From the NCBI GenBank assembly GCA_010027915.1, contig RGUG01000035.1, positions 1-9,420 of the forward strand: DNA of 9,420 bases. Direction: 5' to 3'. Positions 1 to 7,505 of this stretch are shown here, piece after piece (the stretch's first letter is position 1; each line of letters starts with the position of its first letter). Source of the stretch: a bacterium. Its GTDB lineage: Bacteria; Margulisbacteria; Marinamargulisbacteria; SXXA01. The notes beneath the pieces were generated by a model. The model did no database searches, was not told the origin of the DNA, and saw only the letters and a program-made list of their open reading frames with translations. A program made the position numbers and the translations under genes.

Positions 1-550
1 CCGGCCCGCCGGAAGCCGGGACCGACATCACCTCCCCGGCGGGGAAGATCGCGAGGCACCCTCCGCCCCGGACCCACGCCAACGCCTGACGGATGGCCGG
101 AGCATTGGCGGACCGGTCGCTGCCGAACGCATCGACGAAGAAGCACCGATCGCGCGCGAGCGTCGATCCGGACATCATCCGGTTCGCGAGGAATCGCACG
201 TCGGGGCGAGCCCGATCCAGGAGCCAGCACACCGAAGCCGCGTCAAGGAAGCCGAAGGGGTGGTTCGACAGCACCACCAGCGGCCCGCTGGCCGGGATGC
301 GGGCCGCGGCGTGGGCGTCAACCGCAAGCGTGACGCCGAGCGCGCGCGCGAATCGCTCACCGGGACCCGCGGTTGGGTCGACTAGATTCAGCGCGCAGGT
401 GGCGACCTCATCCACGAAGTCGAGCCCGGCGAGCGCACGAACGGGTCGTTCCGCCCACCTCGCAATCGGCCAGCGGAGCACCGACTGGACCGGTGCGGGA
501 AGCGTGACGGTCCGTTCGGCAGCCGGCCGGGGGGTCCTTGCGCGATCCAT
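1..550 (-). CDS. Lysophospholipid acyltransferase (PlsC/hemolysin-like family), 5' part, runs off the left edge
   Basis: The minus-strand frame is open from an ATG at 550-548 to position 1, giving 183 codons with no stop. Acyltransferases of this family move an acyl chain to a lysolipid, usually at the inner membrane. Visible motifs are NHPFGFLD at residues 96-103 (catalytic His97 and Asp103, with the five-residue spacing known in the NHPFG-type subgroup), FLANRMM around 120-126, and FPAGEVMS at 169-176, the counterpart of the glycerophosphate-binding FPEG motif. The N-terminal ~85 residues precede the catalytic block, as is usual in this subgroup. The start is supported by AAGGGAGA at 564-557 on the minus strand, six bases before the ATG. 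Codons strongly favour G or C in third position, unlike every gene to the right, so this gene probably belongs to another genome or genomic segment. The family call is firm; the exact substrate is unknown. Confidence 0.85.
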   Translation of the reverse strand, partial: MDRARTPRPAAERTVTLPAPVQSVLRWPIARWAERPVRALAGLDFVDEVATCALNLVDPTAGPGERFARALGVTLAVDAHAAARIPASGPLVVLSNHPFGFLDAASVCWLLDRARPDVRFLANRMMSGSTLARDRCFFVDAFGSDRSANAPAIRQALAWVRGGGCLAIFPAGEVMSVPASGGP

Positions 551-700
551 GCGGCGTCTCCCTTCGACGGACCATGGGATAGGTGCCGAACGTGCAGGGT
601 CCGCGAACAGTCCGCAAAGGTCGCGTTCAATCGGCATGCACACGCCCCCGGAGGTCGAACGGCGCACGCAAGACGCCTTGCTGCCCTGCCACCGACCATC
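551..700. other. GC-rich upstream region of the acyltransferase and composition boundary
   Basis: Between the acyltransferase start and about 700 the DNA stays GC-rich (65% in 601-660, 70% in 661-700). It then drops to about 50% with AT-rich third positions. The only thing coded across it is the last ~23 residues of the FliF-like reading frame, which do not look like the rest of that protein. Apart from the ribosome binding site at 557-564, no promoter or hairpin was recognised here. The junction is best placed between about 660 and 700. Confidence 0.6.
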
Positions 701-1502
701 GCTGGGGTTTAAATGGCACAAACGAGATGGTGAGGGTATCCCCTCGGGCGCGGTTAATGACCGCTTGTTTTTCGATAATGGCCATTAAGTCTGGCTTGTC
801 GATTTTGGCTTTTAAAAACGCATCCGAATCAATGACCACGGTCACCACCATGTTTTTAATGAGTGACTCGACCACTTGCTCGGTTTTGGTTTCATTAACC
901 AAGACTTGGGTCCCCGTCTGGGTTTTTAACGATTGCTCATCCATGCCAAAGGTTTCATCCATCACCGGTCCTGATGGGACGGCATTGGATGTGGGAGATG
1001 AGGACGACGGGGGTGCAGGGGACGAACGCTGCGCTGGCTCAGGAAACCCCGGCAATGAGTCAGTCGAATACGATTTTTTGGATGAAGAGGGGGTGACAAA
1101 TCGGGTGCTATTAAAGCCGGGCAATCCCATGCTTTCGGCCGGGGCATCTGGCACCGGTATCGGCTTTGTCTTGGGCGTTCGGTAACGATTGACTGCCACC
1201 GTTTCACTGGCATTGGTGGTCACGGTCGTGGGGTTTTGCATCACGGTGACCCGACGCTCCGTACTCACATCCAACTGTGAAATCACCGATACATGATAGT
1301 GCCCTTCGCCCACCAATTGGGCCAAGAGGGCGGCAATATCGGCTTCCATTTTTGACTCGAGTCTCAGTTGGACCAACGTGGCGGCAGGGGCTTTGATTGG
1401 AAACCGTGTGCCGACGGGTGACTGCAAGCCCCACCACCCATACCCCAAGCACCCAATAAGTCCTAGGCCCCCCATGATGACCAGCCAACGTTTGAATGCC
1501 AT
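627..1502 (-). CDS. Membrane-anchored protein with FliF C-terminal-like domain, 3' end probably foreign
   Basis: This is a 291-residue frame starting at ATG 1502-1500. Residues 6-26 form one hydrophobic segment after a Lys/Arg-containing N-terminus, so the protein is an inner-membrane anchor or uncleaved signal. Residues 44-84 (LRLESKMEADIAALLAQLVG, then VSVISQLDVS and ERRVTV) and 203-264 (NETKTEQVVESLIKNMVVTV, then VVIDS, then ARGDTLTISFVPF) match the two halves of the FliF C-terminal domain as I know it. A long Pro/Ser-rich linker (about 105-195) sits between them, where FliF also has a variable insert. The YscJ-like ring domains of a complete FliF are absent. FliF normally continues with a second membrane helix after the VPF motif. 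Here the frame enters GC-rich DNA after Trp268 (position 699) and ends in ~23 unrelated residues, so the true C-terminus is probably lost. The gene lies 87 bp after the SCPU gene in the same direction. No good ribosome binding site is seen. The domain call is fairly sure; the function is unknown. Confidence 0.72.
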   Translation of the reverse strand: MAFKRWLVIMGGLGLIGCLGYGWWGLQSPVGTRFPIKAPAATLVQLRLESKMEADIAALLAQLVGEGHYHVSVISQLDVSTERRVTVMQNPTTVTTNASETVAVNRYRTPKTKPIPVPDAPAESMGLPGFNSTRFVTPSSSKKSYSTDSLPGFPEPAQRSSPAPPSSSSPTSNAVPSGPVMDETFGMDEQSLKTQTGTQVLVNETKTEQVVESLIKNMVVTVVIDSDAFLKAKIDKPDLMAIIEKQAVINRARGDTLTISFVPFKPQRWSVAGQQGVLRAPFDLRGRVHAD

Positions 1503-1589
1503 ATAGTGTTAAATAATTTCTCCCCACCCTACCGATTTGGTGCCTTGCCTCACCCGCTCTCTTGTGGTGCCGCTTCTTGACCCACTCTG
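1503..1589. other. Spacer between SCPU and FliF-like genes
   Basis: This is 87 bases between two leftward genes. I see no convincing hairpin with a T-run, no ribosome binding site at a normal distance from the ATG at 1502 (GGGGAGA on the minus strand lies about 16 bases away), and no clear promoter. The FliF-like gene could therefore be read from the fimbrial transcript or from a weak promoter of its own. Confidence 0.4.
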
Positions 1590-2471
1590 TTAGAGCTCCG
1601 TCATCGTCACGACCACTGTGTCAATGGCTTGGCCTTGGATATCATGCTTACTGGGATTCATTCCCAATTTAAAAAAAAGTGTAACATCTTGTGTGCTGAC
1701 CTGATGGGTCATGTGATACGGAATCCGTAGCTCACTTTGGGTGTCAACCAATCGATCGCCATTTTGTGACGAAACGGTTATAACCATCGGAACATTCGCC
1801 CCTATTTTGTATTGTACTCGCCCTGAAAACACGGTGTTTTGAAGGGGGTTGAATGATAACACTGTGGGCGTCACCGCACGGGCATAGGTAATGGCACCCA
1901 CTGGAATGACCACTGGCCATGGTCGTTCAAGCAAGCGCGTGGCCATCGCACGGTCTTCAAAAAAACCCGATAATACCTCAACCGTGACAATATCTTGATA
2001 GAGACCGGGTGGCACCCATTGTCCGGGCAAGGCCGATACATACAATACATGCCGCTTTTCTAGCGAGGCGTCCAACCCCGTTATCAGCGACGATCGCTCC
2101 ACCGACGAGACCCCATCCGTGAGGGGAACCGGCGAGTCATGGGACTGATACAACGCATACCGAAGGCTTGCCCCGGTGGTCGACACCGCCCGGCGGTATT
2201 GGCTGGCGTTTTGACCCAATGATTCCCGAGGGGTTACCAAGGTTCCCTTGTAGGTAGACGACGTGATCGGTCCAGCTTCTTTGGATATAAAGCCAATCAT
2301 ATAGGGGCCCGATACCGATTGCACTGCCAACTGATGCACCACATATTGTGCCTCTGGATCGGTGGGTCGATAGGCTTGACGCCCCATAAAGGGGGGGATG
2401 TCAAGATACGCCGCATTCACTGCACCCGCGACCAAACTGGCCATTAGCCACACCCCATTTTTAATTGGCAT
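1590..2471 (-). CDS. Two-domain spore-coat-U (SCPU) type pilus subunit, candidate tip adhesin
   Basis: The 293-residue exported protein starts MPIKNGVWLMASLVAGAVNA, a signal peptide with likely cleavage before AYLD. The first domain (about 24-168) has SCPU hallmarks: SLRYALYQ at 102-109, a polar turn ending in LTDG, LYVSALPGQ at 143-151, and the terminal donor-like strand PGLYQDIVTVEVL at 155-167. A second beta-rich domain (about 200-293) has VPMVITVSSQNG at 227-238 and ends in a similar strand, IDTVVVTM. Subunits of archaic (Csu-type) pili are single ~150-residue SCPU domains, while the tip adhesin CsuE has two, so the size and the terminal position in the operon favour a tip-like subunit. 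No cysteine is present, although family members often carry a disulfide. The gene overlaps the usher end by 11 bases, suggesting coupled translation. GGTGA six bases upstream is a weak ribosome binding site. Confidence 0.82.
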   Translation of the reverse strand: MPIKNGVWLMASLVAGAVNAAYLDIPPFMGRQAYRPTDPEAQYVVHQLAVQSVSGPYMIGFISKEAGPITSSTYKGTLVTPRESLGQNASQYRRAVSTTGASLRYALYQSHDSPVPLTDGVSSVERSSLITGLDASLEKRHVLYVSALPGQWVPPGLYQDIVTVEVLSGFFEDRAMATRLLERPWPVVIPVGAITYARAVTPTVLSFNPLQNTVFSGRVQYKIGANVPMVITVSSQNGDRLVDTQSELRIPYHMTHQVSTQDVTLFFKLGMNPSKHDIQGQAIDTVVVTMTEL

Positions 2472-5148
2472 ACACGGTCACCGTTTGACTACCCAATGGG
2501 ATCACCCCTATGTCTTTTGAATCGATCACCGAATCGGCGATTTTGATGATCATACGACCCAACCTTGTATCTGAGAAGGTGACCTCATAGGTACCGGGAT
2601 ACACGTCTTGTAATACCACTTGATTGTTGGCCCCGACCATCACTGAGATTCGGTCGTCCGCATCATCACCGAGGCGTCGAATGGTCGCCCGCTGACCCAG
2701 CATACGGAGTTGATGGTAGGGCGTTACATTAAACGACAGCGTCACACGAGGGGTTGCCACCAGGTCCACCACATAATTCTGATCCGGTAATGGGCTGATT
2801 CGAACGGGTACGGAGCCCAAAAACTCCCCTTGCTCTGATAAGGCTTCTATTTCGATGCTATTGGATTGATAGGGGTTAAGCTGGTTGTACACCGACGCAC
2901 CCAGGGCATCATAATACGGCTGTTTGTTGATATACACTTCAGGGGCATGGGCCGAACCCTCTACATTGACCAATACAAAGCCAGATGAAATGGGTCGGCT
3001 AATCCCCCATTTACCATCGGCAAATACCACCGCACTGCCCCACGATAATACCGACTCTTCCGGTTTAACGTCATGATAATCCATCCGACTAAATCCACTC
3101 ACAAACCGCCGGTTGCTCACGTTCAATCGATGGGTCATCGTATAGGGGGTGCTGGGGAGACTGGCCGTGGGGGTGGCAGGCTCTACCCGTTTAAATGACC
3201 ACATCCAATCAATCAGTTCGTGCTGATTTCCTTGGGTCATTTGAACCTGTTGGAGACTCATATTGGTATTGGTGTCGTGGTATTTATTGGTTTGTGAGGC
3301 CACTACCTTGGTGCCTTCATTCACTTGGTATTGCCATTCCGTATTGTCATAGTTGAGTAGTTGTTGGGCTTGGATCTGTAACTGTGGCAAGGGGTGCCAC
3401 ACCCACGATGCACTCACCCCACTGACCTGATCGATCATGTAATACCCCAACTGAATGCGGGACTGAAACAACGCAAATCCCGCACTCAGGCTTTGATTCT
3501 GTTGCCATTGTTGATCATCCAATCGCCACTGCCATTGTCCTCCCCATTTGACCCACCCCCAATCCCATGTTCCAGACAAGGTACCAAATAATTTGTGTTT
3601 GTCATAACCCATGATGTGGCTCAACCCGCTGTCAATTTTGAACGCAGAATCCCATTGCCACGCCACATTTAGTGCATTGCTCATGCCATATTTTAGATCC
3701 GATGTGGTGGTAGTCGAAAAAGGGAAATTCACCACATAGGATTTAAAGGATATCCCCAGCGGTTGCCGAGTAATCGCTTTACTGGCATCCAAAAACGTCC
3801 ATCCCACTTGTAGATGTCCCACTGGATAGGCCCCATACTGTTCAAATTGAGGAAGTATTCTCACCTTGCCAATGGGAGCAACCATCGTCATATCCAGTCC
3901 TATTTTGGTGCTTTTGTTGCTAATTGCCACCATCGACCCAGCCATTGTGTTCTCAAAGACCCCCGCATTAAACCCCGTCGCCAGCACCCATACTGATGAG
4001 TCAATCTGACGACCTGACACATCAACACGTAAGGGAACACCCACTTGAAACCGTGATTCAATTCGGCCGATGGGCAAAATATCGGGGTCAACATACACCC
4101 ATTTTGAGAGGATGGTATCGGCTTCATTCTTTTGTAGTGGTTTTATTTTGATTTTAATGTCATTGCCAAATGGCTTTAATGGAATATCAACCAACCGATA
4201 CGTCCCTGCGTTACATACCACGCGTCGGATGACGTGTTGGTTGATTTCGATGACCAATTCGCTGCGTTTGGTCAGAATAACCTCGGCCTCTGTCGTTCGT
4301 TGGTTGGCATTAACCAAATGAGAGCGGCCCATGCTGTGAATACCCAATCCCCATACGGTAGGAAACGACGACAAGCCATTGGGCGATTGCTGGATATCAC
4401 CCAATACATACGATACCCCGTTTTCATAATCGGTTCTTAAGAGTGCCACGTTTTGCCACACCCAATCATCACTACTCTTTAACACTGTTTTTTCGTCATC
4501 CATAAAAGACCCCATTGTAATCGTTTGGGGAATCGGTCGAAGCGCCCAAAACCGTAACAGCGTTTGATTCAGGTTGAGTACCCCATTGATGTCGTACCCA
4601 TACGAAAAGGCGTGTTGGATGGTATCTGGTGTGATGGGATGAACCCCTCCCACGTTGACCACCCCTGATACCAGTGCCGGGCGATGGGTCACTTTCATGG
4701 TTGGCCCCGATGAGGGGTTTGGTTTAAGTGATAGTTCTTGATTCAAGCGATTGGCTACAGGGGTTTCAATGGCCAGCGCGAGGGTCAATTTCGAAAAGGT
4801 TACGTGGTACCCCTTGTCGTGCAGGTCTTTGACGGCAATCCATTCGGTCACACCCAAAGGACCGTCAAACACCGCCAACGACGAGGGATGGTGATCCAAC
4901 AACAACCGCTTGATCAATGTGGGGCCATCGACATACACATCATTTTTACCCGAATAATACACCACTTTAATGGTGCCACAGGGAACATTGTTCACCATCA
5001 AAGTGGCCTGGTCTTCCAATCGTACCACGGCTGATTTTTTGAGTATGACTTTACCTGCCCCCCCTTTTTGCAGGCTACCCTCTTGGGCCAACACGGGCAG
5101 TGTCAGACCCAATAGGGCGATCGCCATGGCCTTACTGAACGCTGGCAT
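2461..5148 (-). CDS. Outer-membrane fimbrial usher (archaic chaperone-usher pathway)
   Basis: Ushers are 24-strand outer-membrane barrels that accept chaperone-subunit complexes and secrete the growing pilus. From the ATG at 5148 the protein has 895 residues, close to family size, with signal peptide MPAFSKAMAIALLGLTLPVLA. An N-terminal periplasmic domain (about 25-150) is followed by the barrel, with YVLGDIQQSP at 247-256 as in the conserved LGD strand. A plug-like beta-sandwich follows (about 288-356, around ELVIEINQHVIRR and AGTYRLVDIPL), then a Trp-rich barrel half (about 380-720). C-terminal domains follow at about 723-895 (GFVLVNVEGS; PEVYINKQPY; LNPYQSNSIEIE). The match is clear in order but divergent in sequence. 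The gene overlaps the chaperone end by 17 bases and the SCPU start by 11. A longer start at 5190 is possible, but it lies deeper in the chaperone gene, and its AGGAG touches the start codon. Confidence 0.88.
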   Translation of the reverse strand: MPAFSKAMAIALLGLTLPVLAQEGSLQKGGAGKVILKKSAVVRLEDQATLMVNNVPCGTIKVVYYSGKNDVYVDGPTLIKRLLLDHHPSSLAVFDGPLGVTEWIAVKDLHDKGYHVTFSKLTLALAIETPVANRLNQELSLKPNPSSGPTMKVTHRPALVSGVVNVGGVHPITPDTIQHAFSYGYDINGVLNLNQTLLRFWALRPIPQTITMGSFMDDEKTVLKSSDDWVWQNVALLRTDYENGVSYVLGDIQQSPNGLSSFPTVWGLGIHSMGRSHLVNANQRTTEAEVILTKRSELVIEINQHVIRRVVCNAGTYRLVDIPLKPFGNDIKIKIKPLQKNEADTILSKWVYVDPDILPIGRIESRFQVGVPLRVDVSGRQIDSSVWVLATGFNAGVFENTMAGSMVAISNKSTKIGLDMTMVAPIGKVRILPQFEQYGAYPVGHLQVGWTFLDASKAITRQPLGISFKSYVVNFPFSTTTTSDLKYGMSNALNVAWQWDSAFKIDSGLSHIMGYDKHKLFGTLSGTWDWGWVKWGGQWQWRLDDQQWQQNQSLSAGFALFQSRIQLGYYMIDQVSGVSASWVWHPLPQLQIQAQQLLNYDNTEWQYQVNEGTKVVASQTNKYHDTNTNMSLQQVQMTQGNQHELIDWMWSFKRVEPATPTASLPSTPYTMTHRLNVSNRRFVSGFSRMDYHDVKPEESVLSWGSAVVFADGKWGISRPISSGFVLVNVEGSAHAPEVYINKQPYYDALGASVYNQLNPYQSNSIEIEALSEQGEFLGSVPVRISPLPDQNYVVDLVATPRVTLSFNVTPYHQLRMLGQRATIRRLGDDADDRISVMVGANNQVVLQDVYPGTYEVTFSDTRLGRMIIKIADSVIDSKDIGVIPLGSQTVTVYAN

Positions 5149-5911
5149 TAACCGGGGCGGGATTGTCCACGAGGGACACCGCCACCTCATCTCCTACAAA
5201 TGTGGCGGGTAAAGGTACCTCAACCGTGCGATTAAAATCAGGAAAGAGTGAAAACGTTGACAACGGCAGCCTTACCATCGAGGATGGATCCGATTTGGAC
5301 ACCACCATAATGGATTTGTTCTCCACAGGGTATTTGACTGTCCCCATGTTTTTGAGTGTGACCTTGGTCATCTTGCCTGCATCAGAGGCCATGACTTTTG
5401 TGGCCATCACCGCCACTTTGGTTTCGGCTTTATCGGGCAATACCGAAATAAATCGGATTTGATTAAACAATGTTTTGACCGACAGTTTGGTATCTTTGCT
5501 GTTTTCTTCCTTTGCTTTATCGGTGTCTTTAGCCGGCTCTTCTATATCCAGCTCTTTGGCAATCACGCGAAAGGGTATTTCTTTGGCAATCTCTTTTTTA
5601 CCGTTCCATGTGATCTTGACCAATTCTTCTGAACCGGGCTCTACAATAATCCCCGATGGGGATACCTTGAATAGGGTCTCCGGCAGATCGGTGTGGGTTT
5701 CATTGTAGGCCGCATCCATTTCAATTCCTTTAATTGAAAATTCAACCGCTTGGGGTTTTTCGGAATCATTTTTCACCAATATTGAAATACTGTTTTTTCG
5801 TTCGGCTGGATTAAAATTGACCGATGAAAACACCAGTTCATAGGCCGACACGGCTTGTACCCCACACATTACGGCCATTCCCATGCTCAGCCACCATTTT
5901 TTATTGATCAT
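5132..5911 (-). CDS. Periplasmic pilus chaperone (PapD-like fold, archaic type)
   Basis: This 259-residue exported protein should hold pilus subunits in the periplasm by donor-strand complementation and deliver them to the usher. It has signal peptide MINKKWWLSMGMAVMCGVQA followed by VSA and YELVF. The first immunoglobulin-like domain (about 24-120) shows NPAERKNSISILVKN at 34-48, FKVSPSGIIVEPGSEELVKI at 81-100 and EIPFRVIAKEL at 111-121, in the same order as the PapD N-terminal domain. A very charged linker (about 123-142, rich in Lys, Glu and Asp) leads to a second beta domain (about 145-259). AAGGAG at 5924-5919 on the minus strand, seven bases before the ATG, fixes the start. The upstream gene stops only two bases before it. 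The long charged linker is unusual. The family call is confident; the subunit preference is not known. Confidence 0.87.
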   Translation of the reverse strand: MINKKWWLSMGMAVMCGVQAVSAYELVFSSVNFNPAERKNSISILVKNDSEKPQAVEFSIKGIEMDAAYNETHTDLPETLFKVSPSGIIVEPGSEELVKITWNGKKEIAKEIPFRVIAKELDIEEPAKDTDKAKEENSKDTKLSVKTLFNQIRFISVLPDKAETKVAVMATKVMASDAGKMTKVTLKNMGTVKYPVENKSIMVVSKSDPSSMVRLPLSTFSLFPDFNRTVEVPLPATFVGDEVAVSLVDNPAPVNASVQ

Positions 5912-5913
5912 GA

Positions 5914-7122
5914 TTACACTCCTTGTTTTTTTGCACGTTGTCGAATTTCATCCAAAATAGTCGGGGGCAATTTGTGCAATTCGGGATGATTGGGGTTTAA
6001 CGCATACCCTTGCTGCCAATACCGAAGGGCATTGGTTAAATCACCTAACAAATAATAAATCGACCCAATTTGAATGGGGAAAATCGGAAGCAAAGGGGAT
6101 GCATATTGGCCATTTTTTAGTTCTTGAATGGCATTGTAATACGCCCCTTGGTTGTAAAAGGTTTGAGCCCGCTGAAAAAACTCAAAACTCGCCAATCCAT
6201 TGACATAGAGTTCCTCGGTTGACTTGGACTCTCCTTCAAAGGGTTGATACGATTTAACGAAGGTATTTAGGGCGGATGAAACACCTTCTTTTGATACACG
6301 CAATTGTTCCAAATCGGCTTTAAGTTGTAACAATTCTTGATCAAATTGACGCTTGGTAACTTGGTATTCATTGATCGACTCCTTAATGGCTTTAAACTCA
6401 TTTTTCAATTCATCAAACACACTGAATTCTTTTCGTAGGTACAATCCAAATGCCGATTGCAAGGCAGGATTCGATGCATCAGCGACAATCGGATCGGTCC
6501 TCATCACCGTCAACCGGGTGCTATCGTCCAAATAAAATGACACCCCCATACTGCTTGATTCCCCATCCTGATCCATCATCAGCGACCCATAGGGGGTGGC
6601 CCATTCAATGGCCCAAAATAGTGATGCCGCCAGGTTCTGTTGGATGCTTTGTGACGGCGTTGCTTGTCGGCGTTTCATGACCCCGCCGGTTAAGGTAATG
6701 CCCCATGATGTCATGGCCACCCCCATGTACTCCGTAAAGTTGTAACGCTGGTTACCTTTTTGCAGGTCCCAGGTGGCCAAGTCAGGGTCCGTGCTGAGGT
6801 TTAAAATCCCCCCACCCAATCGAAAATCAAAAAAAGTGGGAATGGCCACCATGGCGGCTTGGGCATGAAACACCACTGTTTTTTGGGATACCAAGGTCAT
6901 GCCAAGCGAAAATTGTCGACTCAGGGCATAATTGGCATTCATATCGAAATTTAACTGGTCGTTTTGCAACCAATGGCTCGATATTCCCACTTGCATCATG
7001 GCGGGTCGAAACGACACAAGCCGTGGGGTGGTCAGATTGGTATAGCCAGCCCCAAACAAGGCGGCTTCAATTGGCGTTGAGACCATCAACACACCCATTA
7101 CGATCCTCCTTAACAGCCCCAT
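5914..7122 (-). CDS. Exported beta-barrel-like / coiled-coil / TPR protein, first gene of the fimbrial operon
   Basis: I do not recognise a named family. From the ATG at 7122 there are 402 residues. MGLLRRIVMGVLMVSTPIEA is a good signal peptide with cleavage before ALFG. Residues about 24-230 are rich in alternating polar/hydrophobic, Gly and aromatic stretches (FDMNANYALSRQFSLGMTLV; MGVAMTSWGITLTGGVM; FGLYLRKEF), as in a small outer-membrane barrel. Residues about 234-291 form a charged helical, probably coiled-coil, segment (DELKNEFKAIKESINEY; ELLQLKADLEQLRV). Residues about 312-382 hold TPR-type helix pairs, the clearest being IYYLLGDLTNALRYWQQGYA followed by LNPNHPEL. The gene leads the chaperone-usher operon, so an outer-membrane partner or assembly role is inferred. 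Other in-frame starts are ATG at 7164 and 7146, TTG at 7170, and ATG at 7098. The last has the best ribosome binding site but a poor signal peptide. Confidence 0.7.
   Translation of the reverse strand: MGLLRRIVMGVLMVSTPIEAALFGAGYTNLTTPRLVSFRPAMMQVGISSHWLQNDQLNFDMNANYALSRQFSLGMTLVSQKTVVFHAQAAMVAIPTFFDFRLGGGILNLSTDPDLATWDLQKGNQRYNFTEYMGVAMTSWGITLTGGVMKRRQATPSQSIQQNLAASLFWAIEWATPYGSLMMDQDGESSSMGVSFYLDDSTRLTVMRTDPIVADASNPALQSAFGLYLRKEFSVFDELKNEFKAIKESINEYQVTKRQFDQELLQLKADLEQLRVSKEGVSSALNTFVKSYQPFEGESKSTEELYVNGLASFEFFQRAQTFYNQGAYYNAIQELKNGQYASPLLPIFPIQIGSIYYLLGDLTNALRYWQQGYALNPNHPELHKLPPTILDEIRQRAKKQGV
5919..5924 (-). promoter_or_regulatory. Ribosome binding site of the chaperone gene
   Basis: AAGGAG on the minus strand lies seven bases before the ATG at 5911. 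It is inside the last codons of the upstream TPR gene, so the two genes are tightly coupled. Confidence 0.8.
7105..7111 (-). promoter_or_regulatory. Strong Shine-Dalgarno-like AAGGAGG inside the signal-peptide region
   Basis: AAGGAGG on the minus strand lies six bases before an in-frame ATG at 7098. It also encodes the two arginines of the signal peptide if translation starts at 7122. It could mark the real start at 7098, which would leave a signal sequence without positive charge, or it could be an internal start. Confidence 0.5.
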
Positions 7123-7170
7123 CTTGTTTGCCTGCCCAGCAACCATTGGGTCTGAGTGTGCCATAACCAA

Positions 7171-7505
7171 CGCCCTAACAAGGATAACCGACCCATCGGG
7201 TATGGCATCACAAACCCCTTTCGTTCAAACTGAATAGCTCTATGGTTCCCCCACCCTCCCTGTTTTAAACCCCTTTATAAAAGAGGGATAACAAGAATGG
7301 CCTTTCCGTTCGACCCATGAATACCCCCCATCCATCCAAGCACCCGAATGTCGGGGGAATACCCTTGCTCATTTCACCCGTCCCCTTCGGCTAAAGGGGT
7401 TGGGTGGGCAAGGCAAGTGCGTATGACAGTAAGCGGGTAGAAACCGGGTCTGGGGCATTCCCCCATCACCTTGTCAGACCCAGGGGTTACCCGTATAGTG
7501 CCAAC
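7171..7505. promoter_or_regulatory. Divergent control region between the fimbrial and exporter operons
   Basis: About 335 bases separate the two oppositely directed operons. A good rightward promoter sits at its right end (listed separately). No equally good leftward promoter was found. Repeats seen are AAACCCCTTT at 7212-7221 and 7267-7276, its partial reverse AAAGGGGTT at 7394-7402, GAATACCC at 7319-7326 and 7357-7364, a small hairpin CCCGA-ATG-TCGGG at 7343-7355, and CCCCTT/AAGGGG arms at 7382-7399. These could be operator elements shared by the two operons, but each is short and may be chance. Confidence 0.45.

Noticed and set aside
93..788. Plus-strand open frame of 231 codons across the GC-rich end
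   Set aside because: It is antisense to the acyltransferase, low in complexity, crosses the composition boundary and resembles no protein. Long antisense frames are common in GC-rich DNA.
583..1185. Plus-strand open frame of 200 codons
   Set aside because: It is antisense to the FliF-like gene, which has recognisable domain motifs; this frame has none and no ribosome binding site.
5149..5190. Longer usher start at 5190
   Set aside because: It would add 14 residues before a good signal peptide, and its AGGAG directly touches the start codon. The purines are explained by the chaperone codons.
7171..7300. Leftward sigma70 promoter candidates (for example TTGAAC near 7226, TTGTTA near 7293)
   Set aside because: No pair of boxes had both good matches and a 16-18 base spacer, so none is annotated.
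7382..7399. CCCCTT/AAGGGG hairpin as a terminator
   Set aside because: The stem is only six pairs with no T-run on either strand, and it sits between divergent promoters where no transcript should end.
7404..7505. Longer N-terminus for the permease from ATG 7404
   Set aside because: The extra 34 residues are not family-like, and the promoter at 7471-7499 lies inside them.
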